A stretch of 64,000 nt of DNA from DAOUJW01 sp034422115 (GCA_034422115.1 DAOUJW010000021.1:62001-126000); one strand, 5' to 3'; positions 26,060 to 33,656 are shown, numbered from the stretch's first letter. A program made the numbers and translations. Notes: generated from the sequence alone by a model not told the origin.

Positions 26060-26311
26060 GTGAGGTCTCGACACCACCGGACTCTGGAGGCGATATTCTC
26101 TAGGCCGACACCGGCGGATATTAGATGGGCAGACATTGAGTCCTTAATGGAGGCCTTGGATGTCGATGTTGTGGAGCGCTCAGGATCACGAGTGCTATTC
26201 CGCAAAGGTCAGGCTTCTATCCTGATACACCGACCACATCCTCAGCCGGAGGTACCAAGAGGCTCCATCCGCAGGATAGCGCAATTCTTGGAACATATAG
26301 GAGCAGTCTAA
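26060..26311 (+). CDS. hicA: HicA-like toxin (module 2)
   Basis: An 83-residue protein of the longer HicA subfamily: HHRTLEAIFSRPTPADIRWADIE, then SGSRVLFRKGQASILIHRPHP and GSIRRIAQFLEHIG. The His after GS seen in module 1 is missing here, and His-containing IHRPHP is the conserved feature. GTG 26060 is preferred; TTG 26054 is the other in-frame option, at the predicted transcript start. The stop overlaps the hicB start by one base (TAATG). Confidence 0.82.
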   Translation: MRSRHHRTLEAIFSRPTPADIRWADIESLMEALDVDVVERSGSRVLFRKGQASILIHRPHPQPEVPRGSIRRIAQFLEHIGAV

Positions 26312-26649
26312 TGCTGACCTACAAGGGATACATTGCCGCCGTTGATTACGACGATTCAGTGGATGAGCTTCACGCTTATGTAGTAAACAGCGGACCCTAT
26401 TCTATCGCCAATTGCTTTGCCAAGGACGTAGAAGGGCTTAAGCGCGAGCTAGCTCTATCTATAGACGATTATCTGGCCTCCTGCAATGAGTCTGGTATAG
26501 AACCCCAAAAGCCCTTCTCGGGCAAAGTGGACATTCAATTGGGCCCAGAACTCCTACAGAAAGTTACCATAGCTTCCACGAAAGCAGGACTGAGCCTGAA
26601 CGCCTGGATCACCCAGTCAATAGAAACCGCGCTCCGCAATAATGAATGA
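26311..26649 (+). CDS. hicB: HicB-like antitoxin (module 2)
   Basis: A 112-residue antitoxin: N-terminal YKGYIAAVDYDDSVDELHAYVV, a middle helix KRELALSIDDYLASCNESGIEP, then PFSGKVDIQLGPELLQKVTIAS and a ribbon-helix-helix end AGLSLNAWITQSIETAL. It differs in sequence from module 1, so the two modules are not recent duplicates. It directly overlaps the toxin gene and would bind the toxin and the operator. Confidence 0.87.
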   Translation: MLTYKGYIAAVDYDDSVDELHAYVVNSGPYSIANCFAKDVEGLKRELALSIDDYLASCNESGIEPQKPFSGKVDIQLGPELLQKVTIASTKAGLSLNAWITQSIETALRNNE

Positions 26650-26778
26650 AACGACGCGAGCGGCCAGACCTCCAAGGCGCCCTCGCCTGGCTGTTGTTTA
26701 AGGTGGGAACGGATAATATAATGGTCTTGGTGTGTCCACAACGGCAATCGACGCATCAGTGGTAGAATACAAGCGTGT

Positions 26779-26854
26779 GCCCCTGTAGCTCAGGCGGATA
26801 GAGCATCGGTTTCCTAAACCGAGTGCCCCGGTTCGAGTCCGGGCAGGGGTACCA
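26779..26854 (+). tRNA. tRNA-Arg (CCT)
   Basis: A full cloverleaf: acceptor GCCCCTG with CAGGGGT, D-arm GCTC/GAGC, anticodon stem TCGGT/ACCGA with loop TTCCTAA (anticodon CCT), T-arm around GTTCGAGTC. Discriminator A and an encoded CCA end at 26854. A TAGAAT -10 lies at 26763-26768. Confidence 0.95.
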
Positions 26855-26913
26855 TACTGAAAACAGGGACCGTCCCGGAGTATATTTCAGCAAGAGCAGA
26901 ACGAGGTATGCCT

Positions 26914-27204
26914 ATGGCTAAGGAAGAGCGCAAACCCAGGCAGCTGCCGCGGCCCTTCGAGATGCACTGGGGCAAGGGGCAGATAGTGGAGGAGGCCACC
27001 TGTGTAGGGCAGTACCACGAGCCCGCCGTCCAGCTTCTGGAGTACGAAGACGGCGCGGAGTCCATACGGTTCTGCCACTACGATCTCAGGGGTCGGTTCC
27101 AGCGCAGCCCCCTGATGATCAGCGAGGATGTGATCGCAGAGCTGAGGGACTCGCTGGCCCAGGCACCTCGCCTTCGGGAGCTGCTGAAGAGACTGGTAGA
27201 GTAG
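26914..27204 (+). CDS. Conserved-looking hypothetical protein
   Basis: A 96-residue soluble protein, between two tRNA genes. It starts MAKEERKPRQLPRPFEMHWG and contains AVQLLEYEDGAESIRFCHYD, then a helix ISEDVIAELRDSLAQAP. I do not recognise the family. ATG 26914 is chosen because GAGGT ends six bases before it; ATG 26908 directly touches that site and would be too close. Base composition resembles the neighbours. Confidence 0.7.
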   Translation: MAKEERKPRQLPRPFEMHWGKGQIVEEATCVGQYHEPAVQLLEYEDGAESIRFCHYDLRGRFQRSPLMISEDVIAELRDSLAQAPRLRELLKRLVE

Positions 27205-27274
27205 GCATTACATCGGAATGCCGCCTGGGGATTTGGCCTGGAGCAGGTCCAGGGATTCCACAAACTCCGCCTTA

Positions 27275-27283
27275 TGGTATACT
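27275..27283 (+). promoter_or_regulatory. Extended -10 promoter of the tRNA-Trp group
   Basis: TGGTATACT lies 23 bases before the mature tRNA-Trp. Confidence 0.6.
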
Positions 27284-27306
27284 CTTTATCTGTCGTATTG
27301 GTGTGC

Positions 27307-27384
27307 AGGAGTGTAGCTCAGCCCGGTTAGAGCAACGGTCTCCAAAACCGTAGGTCGGGGGTTCGAATCCTCCCACTCCTGCCA
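27307..27384 (+). tRNA. tRNA-Trp (CCA)
   Basis: Acceptor AGGAGTG pairs with CACTCCT, followed by discriminator G and encoded CCA. The anticodon stem ACGGT/ACCGT holds loop CTCCAAA, anticodon CCA. The T-arm contains TTCGAAT with one G-T pair in the stem. Confidence 0.95.
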
Positions 27385-27408
27385 GAATCCCAGGACGCAA
27401 GAAGCCGT

Positions 27409-27495
27409 GCCGAGGTGGTGGAATTGGTAGACACGCGGTCTTGAGGGGGCCGTGGGCGTTAGCCCGTAGGAGTTCAAATCTCCTCCTCGGCACCA
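27409..27495 (+). tRNA. tRNA-Leu (GAG)
   Basis: A class II tRNA with a long variable arm. Acceptor GCCGAGG pairs with CCTCGGC; anticodon stem CGGTC/GGCCG holds TTGAGGG, anticodon GAG. Discriminator A and CCA are encoded. Confidence 0.95.
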
Positions 27496-27504
27496 AAAAC
27501 GTGG

Positions 27505-27510
27505 TAAAAT
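27505..27510 (+). promoter_or_regulatory. -10 box before tRNA-Cys
   Basis: TGG followed by TAAAAT ends eight bases before tRNA-Cys, the distance expected if transcription begins near the mature 5' end. Confidence 0.5.
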
Positions 27511-27518
27511 AGCACAAG

Positions 27519-27594
27519 GGCGACGTAGCCAAGTGGTTAAGGCGGAGCTCTGCAAAAGCTCTATTCGGCGGTTCGAATCCGCCCGTCGCCTCCA
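27519..27594 (+). tRNA. tRNA-Cys (GCA)
   Basis: Acceptor GGCGACG pairs with CGTCGCC; the anticodon loop CTGCAAA gives GCA. Discriminator T and CCA are encoded. A strong terminator follows 12 bases later. Confidence 0.95.
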
Positions 27595-27606
27595 AACATA
27601 AATTGC

Positions 27607-27646
27607 AAAAAGCAGAGCGGGGAAAAGCGCCCCTTCTGCTTTTTTA
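27607..27646 (+). terminator. Rho-independent terminator after tRNA-Cys
   Basis: AAAAAGCAGA and GGGG pair with CCCC and TCTGCTTTTT, giving a long stem that ends in a run of T. It closes the Trp-Leu-Cys transcript and separates it from tRNA-Leu (TAA). Confidence 0.9.
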
Positions 27647-27663
27647 TTGAACCCTCCTGTTTT

Positions 27664-27746
27664 GCCCAGGTGGCGAAAGGGTAGACGCGGCGGACTTAAA
27701 ATCCGCTCCCCGCAAGGGGGTGTGGGTTCGAATCCCTCCCTGGGCA
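27664..27746 (+). tRNA. tRNA-Leu (TAA)
   Basis: A class II tRNA: acceptor GCCCAGG pairs with CCTGGGC, anticodon stem GCGGA/TCCGC holds CTTAAAA, anticodon TAA. Unlike its four neighbours, the CCA end is not encoded (ACAG follows). The T-stem has one T-T mismatch, but the gene otherwise looks intact. Confidence 0.92.
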
Positions 27747-27797
27747 CAGAACCCTTACCAGGTGTAACGGCTTGGCAAGACGGGATTGTGCCCCCGC

Positions 27798-28190
27798 TCA
27801 GGACCCCAAGACCGCGCGGCGTAGTATGTCATTGAGCCGAGTCTGCCAACCCTCTCCGCCCTCGCGCAGGCGGGCCACTATGTCCGCATCCAGCCGGATG
27901 TTGAGGTGCACCTTTGTGGGAGCCTTCTGCTTGCCACGCGTACGGCGGGACCATTGGACAAGCTCAGGGTCAACCTCTATGGCCGGCCGGGCTCGGGCAA
28001 AGTCCTCCTCCGTCCACTCCGGGGCGTCCGGGTCTCTGGCAATGCCGACCAGTATTGCAATATCCTCCCCGTATCGAGCCTCTACCTCGTCAAATGTCAA
28101 ATCGGTTGCCGCCAGCTCCTCAATCTGCGCCTCCGTGAGGTCTACTGCGGCAGGTTCTGGGCTGACATGGTCAGGCTTAAGCTCCGGCAT
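27798..28190 (-). CDS. brnA: BrnA-type antitoxin
   Basis: A 130-residue antitoxin. The C-terminal ribbon-helix-helix part KVHLNIRLDADIVARLREGGEGWQTRLNDILR is the BrnA hallmark, preceded by the GKQKAPTK linker. The N-terminal half is acidic. Its start lies 14 bases inside the brnT gene, the usual toxin-antitoxin overlap. BrnA would bind BrnT and repress the operon. Confidence 0.9.
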   Translation of the reverse strand: MPELKPDHVSPEPAAVDLTEAQIEELAATDLTFDEVEARYGEDIAILVGIARDPDAPEWTEEDFARARPAIEVDPELVQWSRRTRGKQKAPTKVHLNIRLDADIVARLREGGEGWQTRLNDILRRAVLGS

Positions 28191-28437
28191 AATCTCTCTC
28201 CTCTCGTCTACTGGCCCTTCTCAAGCTGATAATTCGTTTAACATCCCCGCGTTGTGTGTATACTACTGCGTGAAGACGGTTTCCGATGTAGCCGACAGCG
28301 AAGTAACGGGTCTCCCCGTGCCTGTGAGTCAGCCTGATGATGGCTGTGTCCCACTCGAAAACCTCGATCGCCGTGAAGTCGACGCGGTGTTTCTGTATAT
28401 TGGATGTCTGCTTCGCATCGTCCCATTCGTATGCCAC
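28177..28437 (-). CDS. brnT: BrnT-type ribonuclease toxin
   Basis: An 86-residue toxin of the RelE-like fold: YEWDDAKQTSNIQKHRVDF, then EVFEWDTAIIRLTHRHGETRYFAVGYIG and the end IISLRRASRREERDYAG. These blocks are diagnostic for BrnT. I start at GTG 28437, just before the family motif; the frame is open 21 codons further. No good ribosome binding site is visible. brnA follows with overlap. Confidence 0.88.
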   Translation of the reverse strand: MAYEWDDAKQTSNIQKHRVDFTAIEVFEWDTAIIRLTHRHGETRYFAVGYIGNRLHAVVYTQRGDVKRIISLRRASRREERDYAGA

Positions 28438-28534
28438 AGGTATATCGTAGCCACAAACTGCGGCGTAGTCAAGAGAGCCTGCGAAAGTGTGGTTGCACAA
28501 TGGCGAAGGATGAGGTGTCGCAAGTCCACATCGT

Positions 28535-28543
28535 TGCTATAAT
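28535..28543 (+). promoter_or_regulatory. Extended -10 promoter of the 28578 gene
   Basis: TGCTATAAT precedes ATG 28578 by 34 bases, with a GGAG site in between. Confidence 0.65.
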
Positions 28544-28577
28544 GGGCGCAGTATCAACGCCACAACCGGAGTAAGCA

Positions 28578-29153
28578 ATGCAACCCGAAGTTACCGAAAG
28601 CATAATGGAGACGCCCGCCGGCAGCAGGCTGGGCTTTGAGGAGTCGGCGGCCATTGAGGAGGCCATTTCCTTCATGCTGGACGAGGCCAGCCAGGACCGC
28701 GACGGGGAGGACTTCCTGTCCCGCGACGGCCTCCAGGCCTACGTAAGCACGATAATGCAGCAGGTGGGCATGGAGGTCACGTGCGACGTGCCACTGGCCG
28801 CGGGCGGCTCACCCGACGTCATGCTGGACATTGTGGCAACCGCCGACGGCCAACAGAGCATAGTGCGACTGGAGGAGAACCCATCCCTGGAAGACCTGGA
28901 CAAGGTCCGCGGACTGCTCGCGCAGCTAAAGGCAGCCGGGACGCAGGGCAGGCTCTACCTGGCCACCGACATCCTGAACGGCAACAATTTGGTTCTGGGG
29001 CCTCTCAGCGGGGGCGTGAAGGAACTCATGGTGGAGGAGGGGATTGGCGTCATCCTTGTGGACAAGCTCTTTATCCTGATTTGCCAGAACCACGACCAGC
29101 TCATGCTGGAAGAGATGCCCCACTTCGTCTTTCCGCCGCCAACTCCGGGCTAG
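28578..29153 (+). CDS. Hypothetical protein, possible degenerate PD-(D/E)xK-like fold
   Basis: A 191-residue acidic soluble protein I do not recognise. A helical N-terminus (ESAAIEEAISFMLDEAS) precedes VTCDVPLAAGGSPDVMLDIVAT and QSIVRLEENPSLEDLDKVRG. The order PD, then a hydrophobic strand with an acidic pair, then LAQLKAAG and YLATD, distantly recalls a restriction-endonuclease-like core, but the Lys is absent; this is speculative. GGAG stands eight bases before the ATG. Endonuclease V follows 30 bases downstream in the same direction, with its own promoter. Confidence 0.7.
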   Translation: MQPEVTESIMETPAGSRLGFEESAAIEEAISFMLDEASQDRDGEDFLSRDGLQAYVSTIMQQVGMEVTCDVPLAAGGSPDVMLDIVATADGQQSIVRLEENPSLEDLDKVRGLLAQLKAAGTQGRLYLATDILNGNNLVLGPLSGGVKELMVEEGIGVILVDKLFILICQNHDQLMLEEMPHFVFPPPTPG

Positions 29154-29167
29154 GCGCGCTCCCGATT

Positions 29168-29176
29168 TGCTATAAT
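29168..29176 (+). promoter_or_regulatory. Extended -10 promoter of nfi
   Basis: TGCTATAAT ends seven bases before GTG 29184. The transcript would begin at or next to the start codon. Confidence 0.65.
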
Positions 29177-29183
29177 CCTCTGC

Positions 29184-29855
29184 GTGAAGAGTCTGGCGTT
29201 ACACCCCTGGGACGTGGAGGCGACGGAGGCCATCGCTATCCAGCGAGACCTGGCCTCCAGGGTGGTCGCAGAAGACGGCTTTGACAACCCGCCCCGATAC
29301 GTGACCGGCGTGGACATATCACCGCCGGACGCAGAGGGCGTTGCTACGGCTGCCGCCGTTCTGCTGGAGCTGCCCGGCCTGCAGACGGTCGAGGTCAGGG
29401 TGTACAAGGGAAGGCCCGGCTTCCCATACGTGCCCGGCCTGCTGTCCTTTCGGGAGACGCCCCTGGTGCTGGGAGCGCTGGAGCAACTGGAGACGGCGCC
29501 GGACATCATCCTCGCCGACGGCCAGGGCATTGCCCACCCCAGGCGGTTCGGCATAGCCTGTCACTTGGGGCTTCTGACTGACACGCCCGCCATCGGCTGC
29601 GCCAAGTCCATTCTCAGAGGTCGGCCGGAGGACGAACTGGACTCAGATAGGGGGTCTTTCGTTGATCTGGTGGACAGGGGCGAAGTGGTCGGCGCGGCCG
29701 TCCGCACTCGGAAGTCGGTGAGGCCCGTTTACGTCTCAGTCGGCCACAAGATCAGCCTGGGCAGCGCAATAGAGTGGACGCTGGCCTGCTGCAAGGGGTA
29801 TCGTATACCGGAGCCCACCCGCTTGGCGCACCTGGCCGCGGCGGGCAAGCTCTAG
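29184..29855 (+). CDS. nfi: Endonuclease V
   Basis: Cuts DNA (or RNA) one base 3' of deaminated bases such as inosine. The 223-residue protein has the catalytic YVTGVDISPP, the wedge/recognition PYVPGLLSFRETP, the ILADGQGIAHPRRFGIA core and the late VGHKISLGSAIEW with the metal-linked residues of the family. The start is GTG 29184; there is no ribosome binding site, and a TATAAT box ends only seven bases upstream. It is followed by prfB in the same direction. Confidence 0.95.
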   Translation: MKSLALHPWDVEATEAIAIQRDLASRVVAEDGFDNPPRYVTGVDISPPDAEGVATAAAVLLELPGLQTVEVRVYKGRPGFPYVPGLLSFRETPLVLGALEQLETAPDIILADGQGIAHPRRFGIACHLGLLTDTPAIGCAKSILRGRPEDELDSDRGSFVDLVDRGEVVGAAVRTRKSVRPVYVSVGHKISLGSAIEWTLACCKGYRIPEPTRLAHLAAAGKL

Positions 29856-29910
29856 TGACATCGGCGCTCCGCAGAGGGCTGCCGTCTTTGACAAAAGAAA
29901 GGTGAACGAT

Positions 29911-31009
29911 ATGCAGGAACTCAGGGGACGCGCAGAGGAGCTTAGGGAGAGGATAGCACAGCTGCTGGAGCGTCTTTGACGTAGCCGGCAAAGAGGCGGA
30001 GATAACGCAGCTGGAGGCCCGGGCCGGTCGCCCGGAGTTCTGGGACGACCCCCAGGCCGCCCAGCCGCACATGATTCGACTGGCGGAGATCAAGGACGTG
30101 GTGGACGCGTGGCGAGACTTGGAGAGCCGCGCGTCGTCGGCCTGCGACCTCATCGCACTGGCCCTTGAGGAGGACGACACCAGCCTGGAGGAGTCCCTGT
30201 TCACAGACCTAGAGGCCATTTCCGAGGAGCTGAAGGACAGGGAGTTCCAGCTGACCCTCTCCGGCGAGTACGATACCCGCAACGCCATCCTGGCCATCCA
30301 CGCCGGGGCGGGCGGCACGGAGTCCCAGGACTGGGCGCAGATGCTCATGCGGATGTACCTGCGGTGGTCTGAGCGCAGGCGCTACAAGAACGAGCTGCTT
30401 GACGTGTCGCCGGGAGACGAGGCGGGAGTCAAGAGCGCAGTCATCAGCGTGGAAGGCAGGCACGCCTACGGCTACCTGAAGGCCGAGGGCGGTACGCATC
30501 GGCTGGTGCGCCTGTCGCCCTTCGACTCCGCGCACATGAGGCATACGTCCTTTGCCCTGGTGGAGGTGCTGCCGGAAGCGGAGGAGCGGGTCGACGTCAC
30601 CATCAACCCGGACGACCTTCGCATCGACGTATTCCGGGCCAGCGGCCACGGCGGACAGGCGGTGCAGAAGAACGCCACGGCCGTGCGCATAACCCACCTG
30701 CCGACGGGCATTGTGGTGAGCTGCCAGAACGAGCGCTCCCAGTTCCAGAACAAGGAGTTTGCGATGAAGGTGCTGCGGGCCAGGCTGATGGAGCTGGAGA
30801 TGAAGCGTCAGGCGGAGGAGCAGGCCAGGCTCAAGGGCGAGCACGTCTCGGCGGAGTGGGGCAGCCAGATAAGGAGCTACGTACTGCACCCGTACAAGAT
30901 GGTGAAGGACCACCGCACCAACCACGAGACCTCGGACCCCGGCGCAGTGCTGGACGGTGAGCTAGACGACTTCATCCAGGCGTACCTGCTGGGGACTGTG
31001 GGGACGTAG
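29911..31009 (+). CDS. prfB: Peptide chain release factor 2 with programmed +1 frameshift
   Basis: RF2 releases nascent chains at UGA and UAA. Translation begins at ATG 29911; after 22 codons the ribosome meets CTT TGA C at 29974-29980, slips +1 on CTT, skips T29977 and continues from GAC 29978. A GGAG sits three bases before CTT as the usual internal stimulator. The total is 365 residues, the normal RF2 length. The tripeptide SPF occurs in VRLSPFDSAHM and the catalytic GGQ in ASGHGGQAVQKN. Low RF2 would favour the shift, an autoregulatory loop. Confidence 0.96.
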
Positions 31010-31030
31010 GTGGGATGGTGAGTCGCTAGT

Positions 31031-31075
31031 CCCGCTGCTCAAATGGTTCGACAGGCTCACCATGAGCGGCGGGGG
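31031..31075. repeat. TTCGACARGCTCA palindrome, copy A2
   Basis: A single unit, CCCGCTGCTCAAATGG then TTCGACAGGCTCACC and ATGAGCGG, lies between the convergent prfB and the selenoprotein gene. Confidence 0.75.
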
Positions 31076-31079
31076 AGGG

Positions 31080-31802
31080 CTAAATTGACTTGGATGGCGC
31101 CGCGTCCTCAGAGTCCGGGGCGGCCTCCGCCTTGCCGATGGCCTCCAGCACCTTGTCGATGAAGGTCTCCTCCGGGACTGCGCCTATGAACTGGGTGGTC
31201 TCGTTGATGACCGTCTTGGGCACGCCCATGACCCGGTACTTCTGGGCAATCTGCGGGAACTCCTGCACCTCCACCACGTCCGCCTTGACGCGGTCGTTCT
31301 CCATCGCCATCATTTGGGCCACACGGGCCACGGAGGGGCAGTGGGGTCAGGTGGGTGTCACAAACACCTGGATATGGACGTCCTGGTCCACCAGTTGCAA
31401 CTTCTTGCGAGTGTCCGCGCTGAGCGATGTCCTTGGCTTGGACAGCTTGATTGCGCTCTCAATTATGGTGACGAACTCGTACCCCGACGGCATTCCGTAG
31501 TACTTGACGCTTGCGTCCTCGCCCCTGGTCACCACGATGGCTGGTATCCGCTCGACGCCGCTCTCACGGGCCGCCTGCCCCTGGCTGTAGAAGTCCACCG
31601 TCTCCAGCTCCAGCATAGGTGAGAGGGAGGTCAGCTCCTCCAGTATCTGCTGGGTCTGGGGGCAGGTGGCGCACTCCCGGCCGGGCACAAAAAGCTGTCC
31701 CGCAAGCTGGGAGGTGAAGAGCTTCAGGGTGATCTTGCGCTTCAGCTCCTTGCGAAATCGCTCCTCCAGGGTCTGGCGGTCCTGCGGTGAGATGATGGGC
31801 AT
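31080..31802 (-). CDS. Predicted selenoprotein: glutaredoxin-like protein disulfide oxidoreductase (UxxC)
   Basis: A 240-residue protein made of two thioredoxin-like folds. The first has CATC at residues 44-47 and a cis-Pro in VERIPAIVV; the second has VFVTPT, then an in-frame TGA at 31347-31349, then PHCPSVARVAQMMA and cis-Pro in VMGVPKTVI. Homologous protein disulfide oxidoreductases have Cys where the TGA lies, so I read it as Sec152 in a UPHC motif. Homology is continuous on both sides of the TGA, in one frame. A small GGCC/GGCC hairpin with loop CGUGU lies 18-30 bases after the TGA and could be part of a SECIS. The start is ATG 31802 behind AGGAG. The alternative is a nonsense mutation or base error. 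Confidence 0.8.
31317..31329 (-). promoter_or_regulatory. Candidate bacterial SECIS hairpin (weak)
   Basis: Downstream of the in-frame UGA, GGCC pairs with GGCC around a CGUGU loop; the loop lies 22-26 bases after the UGA and has G at its second place. This agrees with what is known of bacterial SECIS position, but the stem is short and I could not fold it properly. Confidence 0.3.
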
Positions 31803-31858
31803 TGGACGACTCCTTTGTCGTGGGCGGCGTAGGGTTATCTTACCATAAGGGTCTGTAT

Positions 31859-31953
31859 TCCCGCTCATGGTGAGCTTGTCGAACCATTTGAGCGGGAAAA
31901 GAGCGGCCGTTGTCCCCGCTCATACCCTTCGACAGGCTCAGGGTGAGCGGGGA
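31859..31953. repeat. Paired TTCGACARGCTCA palindromes, copy A3
   Basis: Two complete units back to back: CCGCTCATGGTGAGC with GTCGAACC...GAGCGGG, then CCCCGCTCATACCC with TTCGACAGGCTCA and GGGTGAGCGGGG. Confidence 0.85.
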
Positions 31954-31981
31954 CAAGGTAACACCCCCGACGCAGCCACCC

Positions 31982-33349
31982 CTACCTGTACCGGGGCCGC
32001 TGGAGGGATGCGAAGAGGGCCGCCGAAATCATAAGCAGCGCAGCAAAGCTGAGGAAGGCGAACCTGTAGCTGCCGGAGACGTCGAAGACGTAGGCAGCAT
32101 AGACGGGGCCGAGCATCGACCCGGCCATCTGCACCATGCCGGAGAGGCCCAGGATGGTGCCGAAGGACTTGCGCCCAAAGTAGTCGCCCTTGATGGCCGG
32201 CATGGTGGCGGCGGAGCAGCCGTAGGACGGGGCGTAGAGGGCCACGAACAGCGTGATGTGCCACAGGTCCTGGGCGTAGGCGATGACCAGGCAGGAGACG
32301 GCCAGGGAGCACACGCTGGCAACGGCGATGATCTTGGTTCCAAAGATGTCGTTGAGGACGCCGCCGCCCAGCCTGCCGATTATGCTGACCATGCCCATAG
32401 AGCCCAGGACGGCGGCGGCGGTCGCACGGGAGTAGCCCAGGTCCTCAACCAGGGGGATGGCATGGAGCGTGGCGGCCCCGGTGACCAGGAGCCGTATGGC
32501 GAACCCGAAGGACAGGACCCAGAAGGGCTTTGTGAGCAGGGCCTCCATCACGCTCATGCCGATGTCCGGCTCTTCCTCCGCCTCCGGCTCAGGCTCGGCC
32601 TCTGCAACCTCGGTCTCGTCCTCGGACCCGCCGCGGACGTCCAGGGGCTTGCCTGTAGCCGGTACAGTAACGTCTCCGTCCGGCATCATCCCGTACTGCT
32701 CCGGCCTGTGGCGCATCATGAGGCCGGTGGGTATCCCGATGAGCAGCGTGCCTATGCCGGTGGCGACGAAGGCCATCCGCCAGCCGTACAGGTCGATGAA
32801 CCAGGCGACCACTATCACGCCGGCCGCGCCCACGGCCACCGCCGAACGCAGCAGGCCAAAGGCCGTGCCCCTTCGCCGGATGAACCAGTTGGTCACCGTG
32901 GTGTCGATGGCTATCATGGAGCTGAGGCTGCGCCCCGCCGTCACCATCAGGATGAATATGAGATAGAAGGCCAGCAGGGAGTTGATCATGGACAGGAGTA
33001 TCATGCCAATGCTGGTCAGGATGATACCCAGCACTATCATGATGCGCGGGCCGAACCTGTCGATCAGGAAGCCCTCTATGCCGCCCAGGAACCCGGCCTC
33101 CAGCCTGGAGAGGGAGATGGCGCCCGCCAGGGCCGTGCGGCCCCAGTCAAAGTGGTCTGTGAGGCGCTTGTAGAAGAGGCTCAGGCCGTATGCGCCGGTC
33201 ATGCTGCTGAAGGTCAGGAGCAGGAACGCGGCCAGCACAATCCACCAGCCGTAGAAGATCCTTGGCCTGCTCTGCTGCAACTCTGGACCTTCCTTCCCGT
33301 GCCTGGTGTCGATAGAGTCTGGGGTCGACGATGCGCGTGGGCGCCGCAT
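31982..33349 (-). CDS. MFS transporter (monocarboxylate/oxalate-formate type)
   Basis: A membrane transporter of about 455 residues with twelve hydrophobic segments. It begins FYGWWIVLAAFLLL, typical of the MCT/OFA group, and has the conserved loop LIDRFGPRIMIVLG after helix 2 and IGRLGGGVLNDIFGTK in the second half. An acidic linker (EDETEVAEAEPEPEAEEE) lies between the halves. The start is uncertain; ATG 33349 and ATG 33379 both fit, and longer forms run into an intergenic repeat. The substrate is unknown. Confidence 0.88.
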   Translation of the reverse strand: MRRPRASSTPDSIDTRHGKEGPELQQSRPRIFYGWWIVLAAFLLLTFSSMTGAYGLSLFYKRLTDHFDWGRTALAGAISLSRLEAGFLGGIEGFLIDRFGPRIMIVLGIILTSIGMILLSMINSLLAFYLIFILMVTAGRSLSSMIAIDTTVTNWFIRRRGTAFGLLRSAVAVGAAGVIVVAWFIDLYGWRMAFVATGIGTLLIGIPTGLMMRHRPEQYGMMPDGDVTVPATGKPLDVRGGSEDETEVAEAEPEPEAEEEPDIGMSVMEALLTKPFWVLSFGFAIRLLVTGAATLHAIPLVEDLGYSRATAAAVLGSMGMVSIIGRLGGGVLNDIFGTKIIAVASVCSLAVSCLVIAYAQDLWHITLFVALYAPSYGCSAATMPAIKGDYFGRKSFGTILGLSGMVQMAGSMLGPVYAAYVFDVSGSYRFAFLSFAALLMISAALFASLQRPRYR

Positions 33350-33418
33350 CGAGCGTACCCGTCGGCCTCGGACTAACATATACCCAGGGCAGGTGCGTGT
33401 CAACCAAAGGACATCCTG

Positions 33419-33512
33419 CCCGCTCATGGTGAGCCTGTCGAACCATTTGAGCGGGCATAAAGCAGGGGTGAGGCTCCCGCTCACACCCTTCGACAAGCTC
33501 AGGATGAGCGGG
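33419..33512. repeat. Paired TTCGACARGCTCA palindromes, copy A4
   Basis: CCGCTCATGGTGAGCC with GTCGAACC...GAGCGGG is followed by CTCCCGCTCACACCC with TTCGACAAGCTCA and GGATGAGCGGG. It lies in the divergent gap between the MFS and SWIM genes. Confidence 0.85.
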
Positions 33513-33656
33513 AATGAAGTGTATCAGCACACGTTGGCGATCACGAGGAGGGATACCAACACCGGTCAGAGATACCGAACATTGCTACCGATTGACCGCG
33601 GAAGGTACAAGGCATAGAATGGAAGGACACCATTCCTTCAGTTTTAAGGAGCATAC

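Noticed and set aside
29977..29979. prfB as a pseudogene because of the early TGA
   Set aside because: The sequence CTTTGAC, the upstream GGAG and the restored full RF2 frame are the well-known programmed frameshift.
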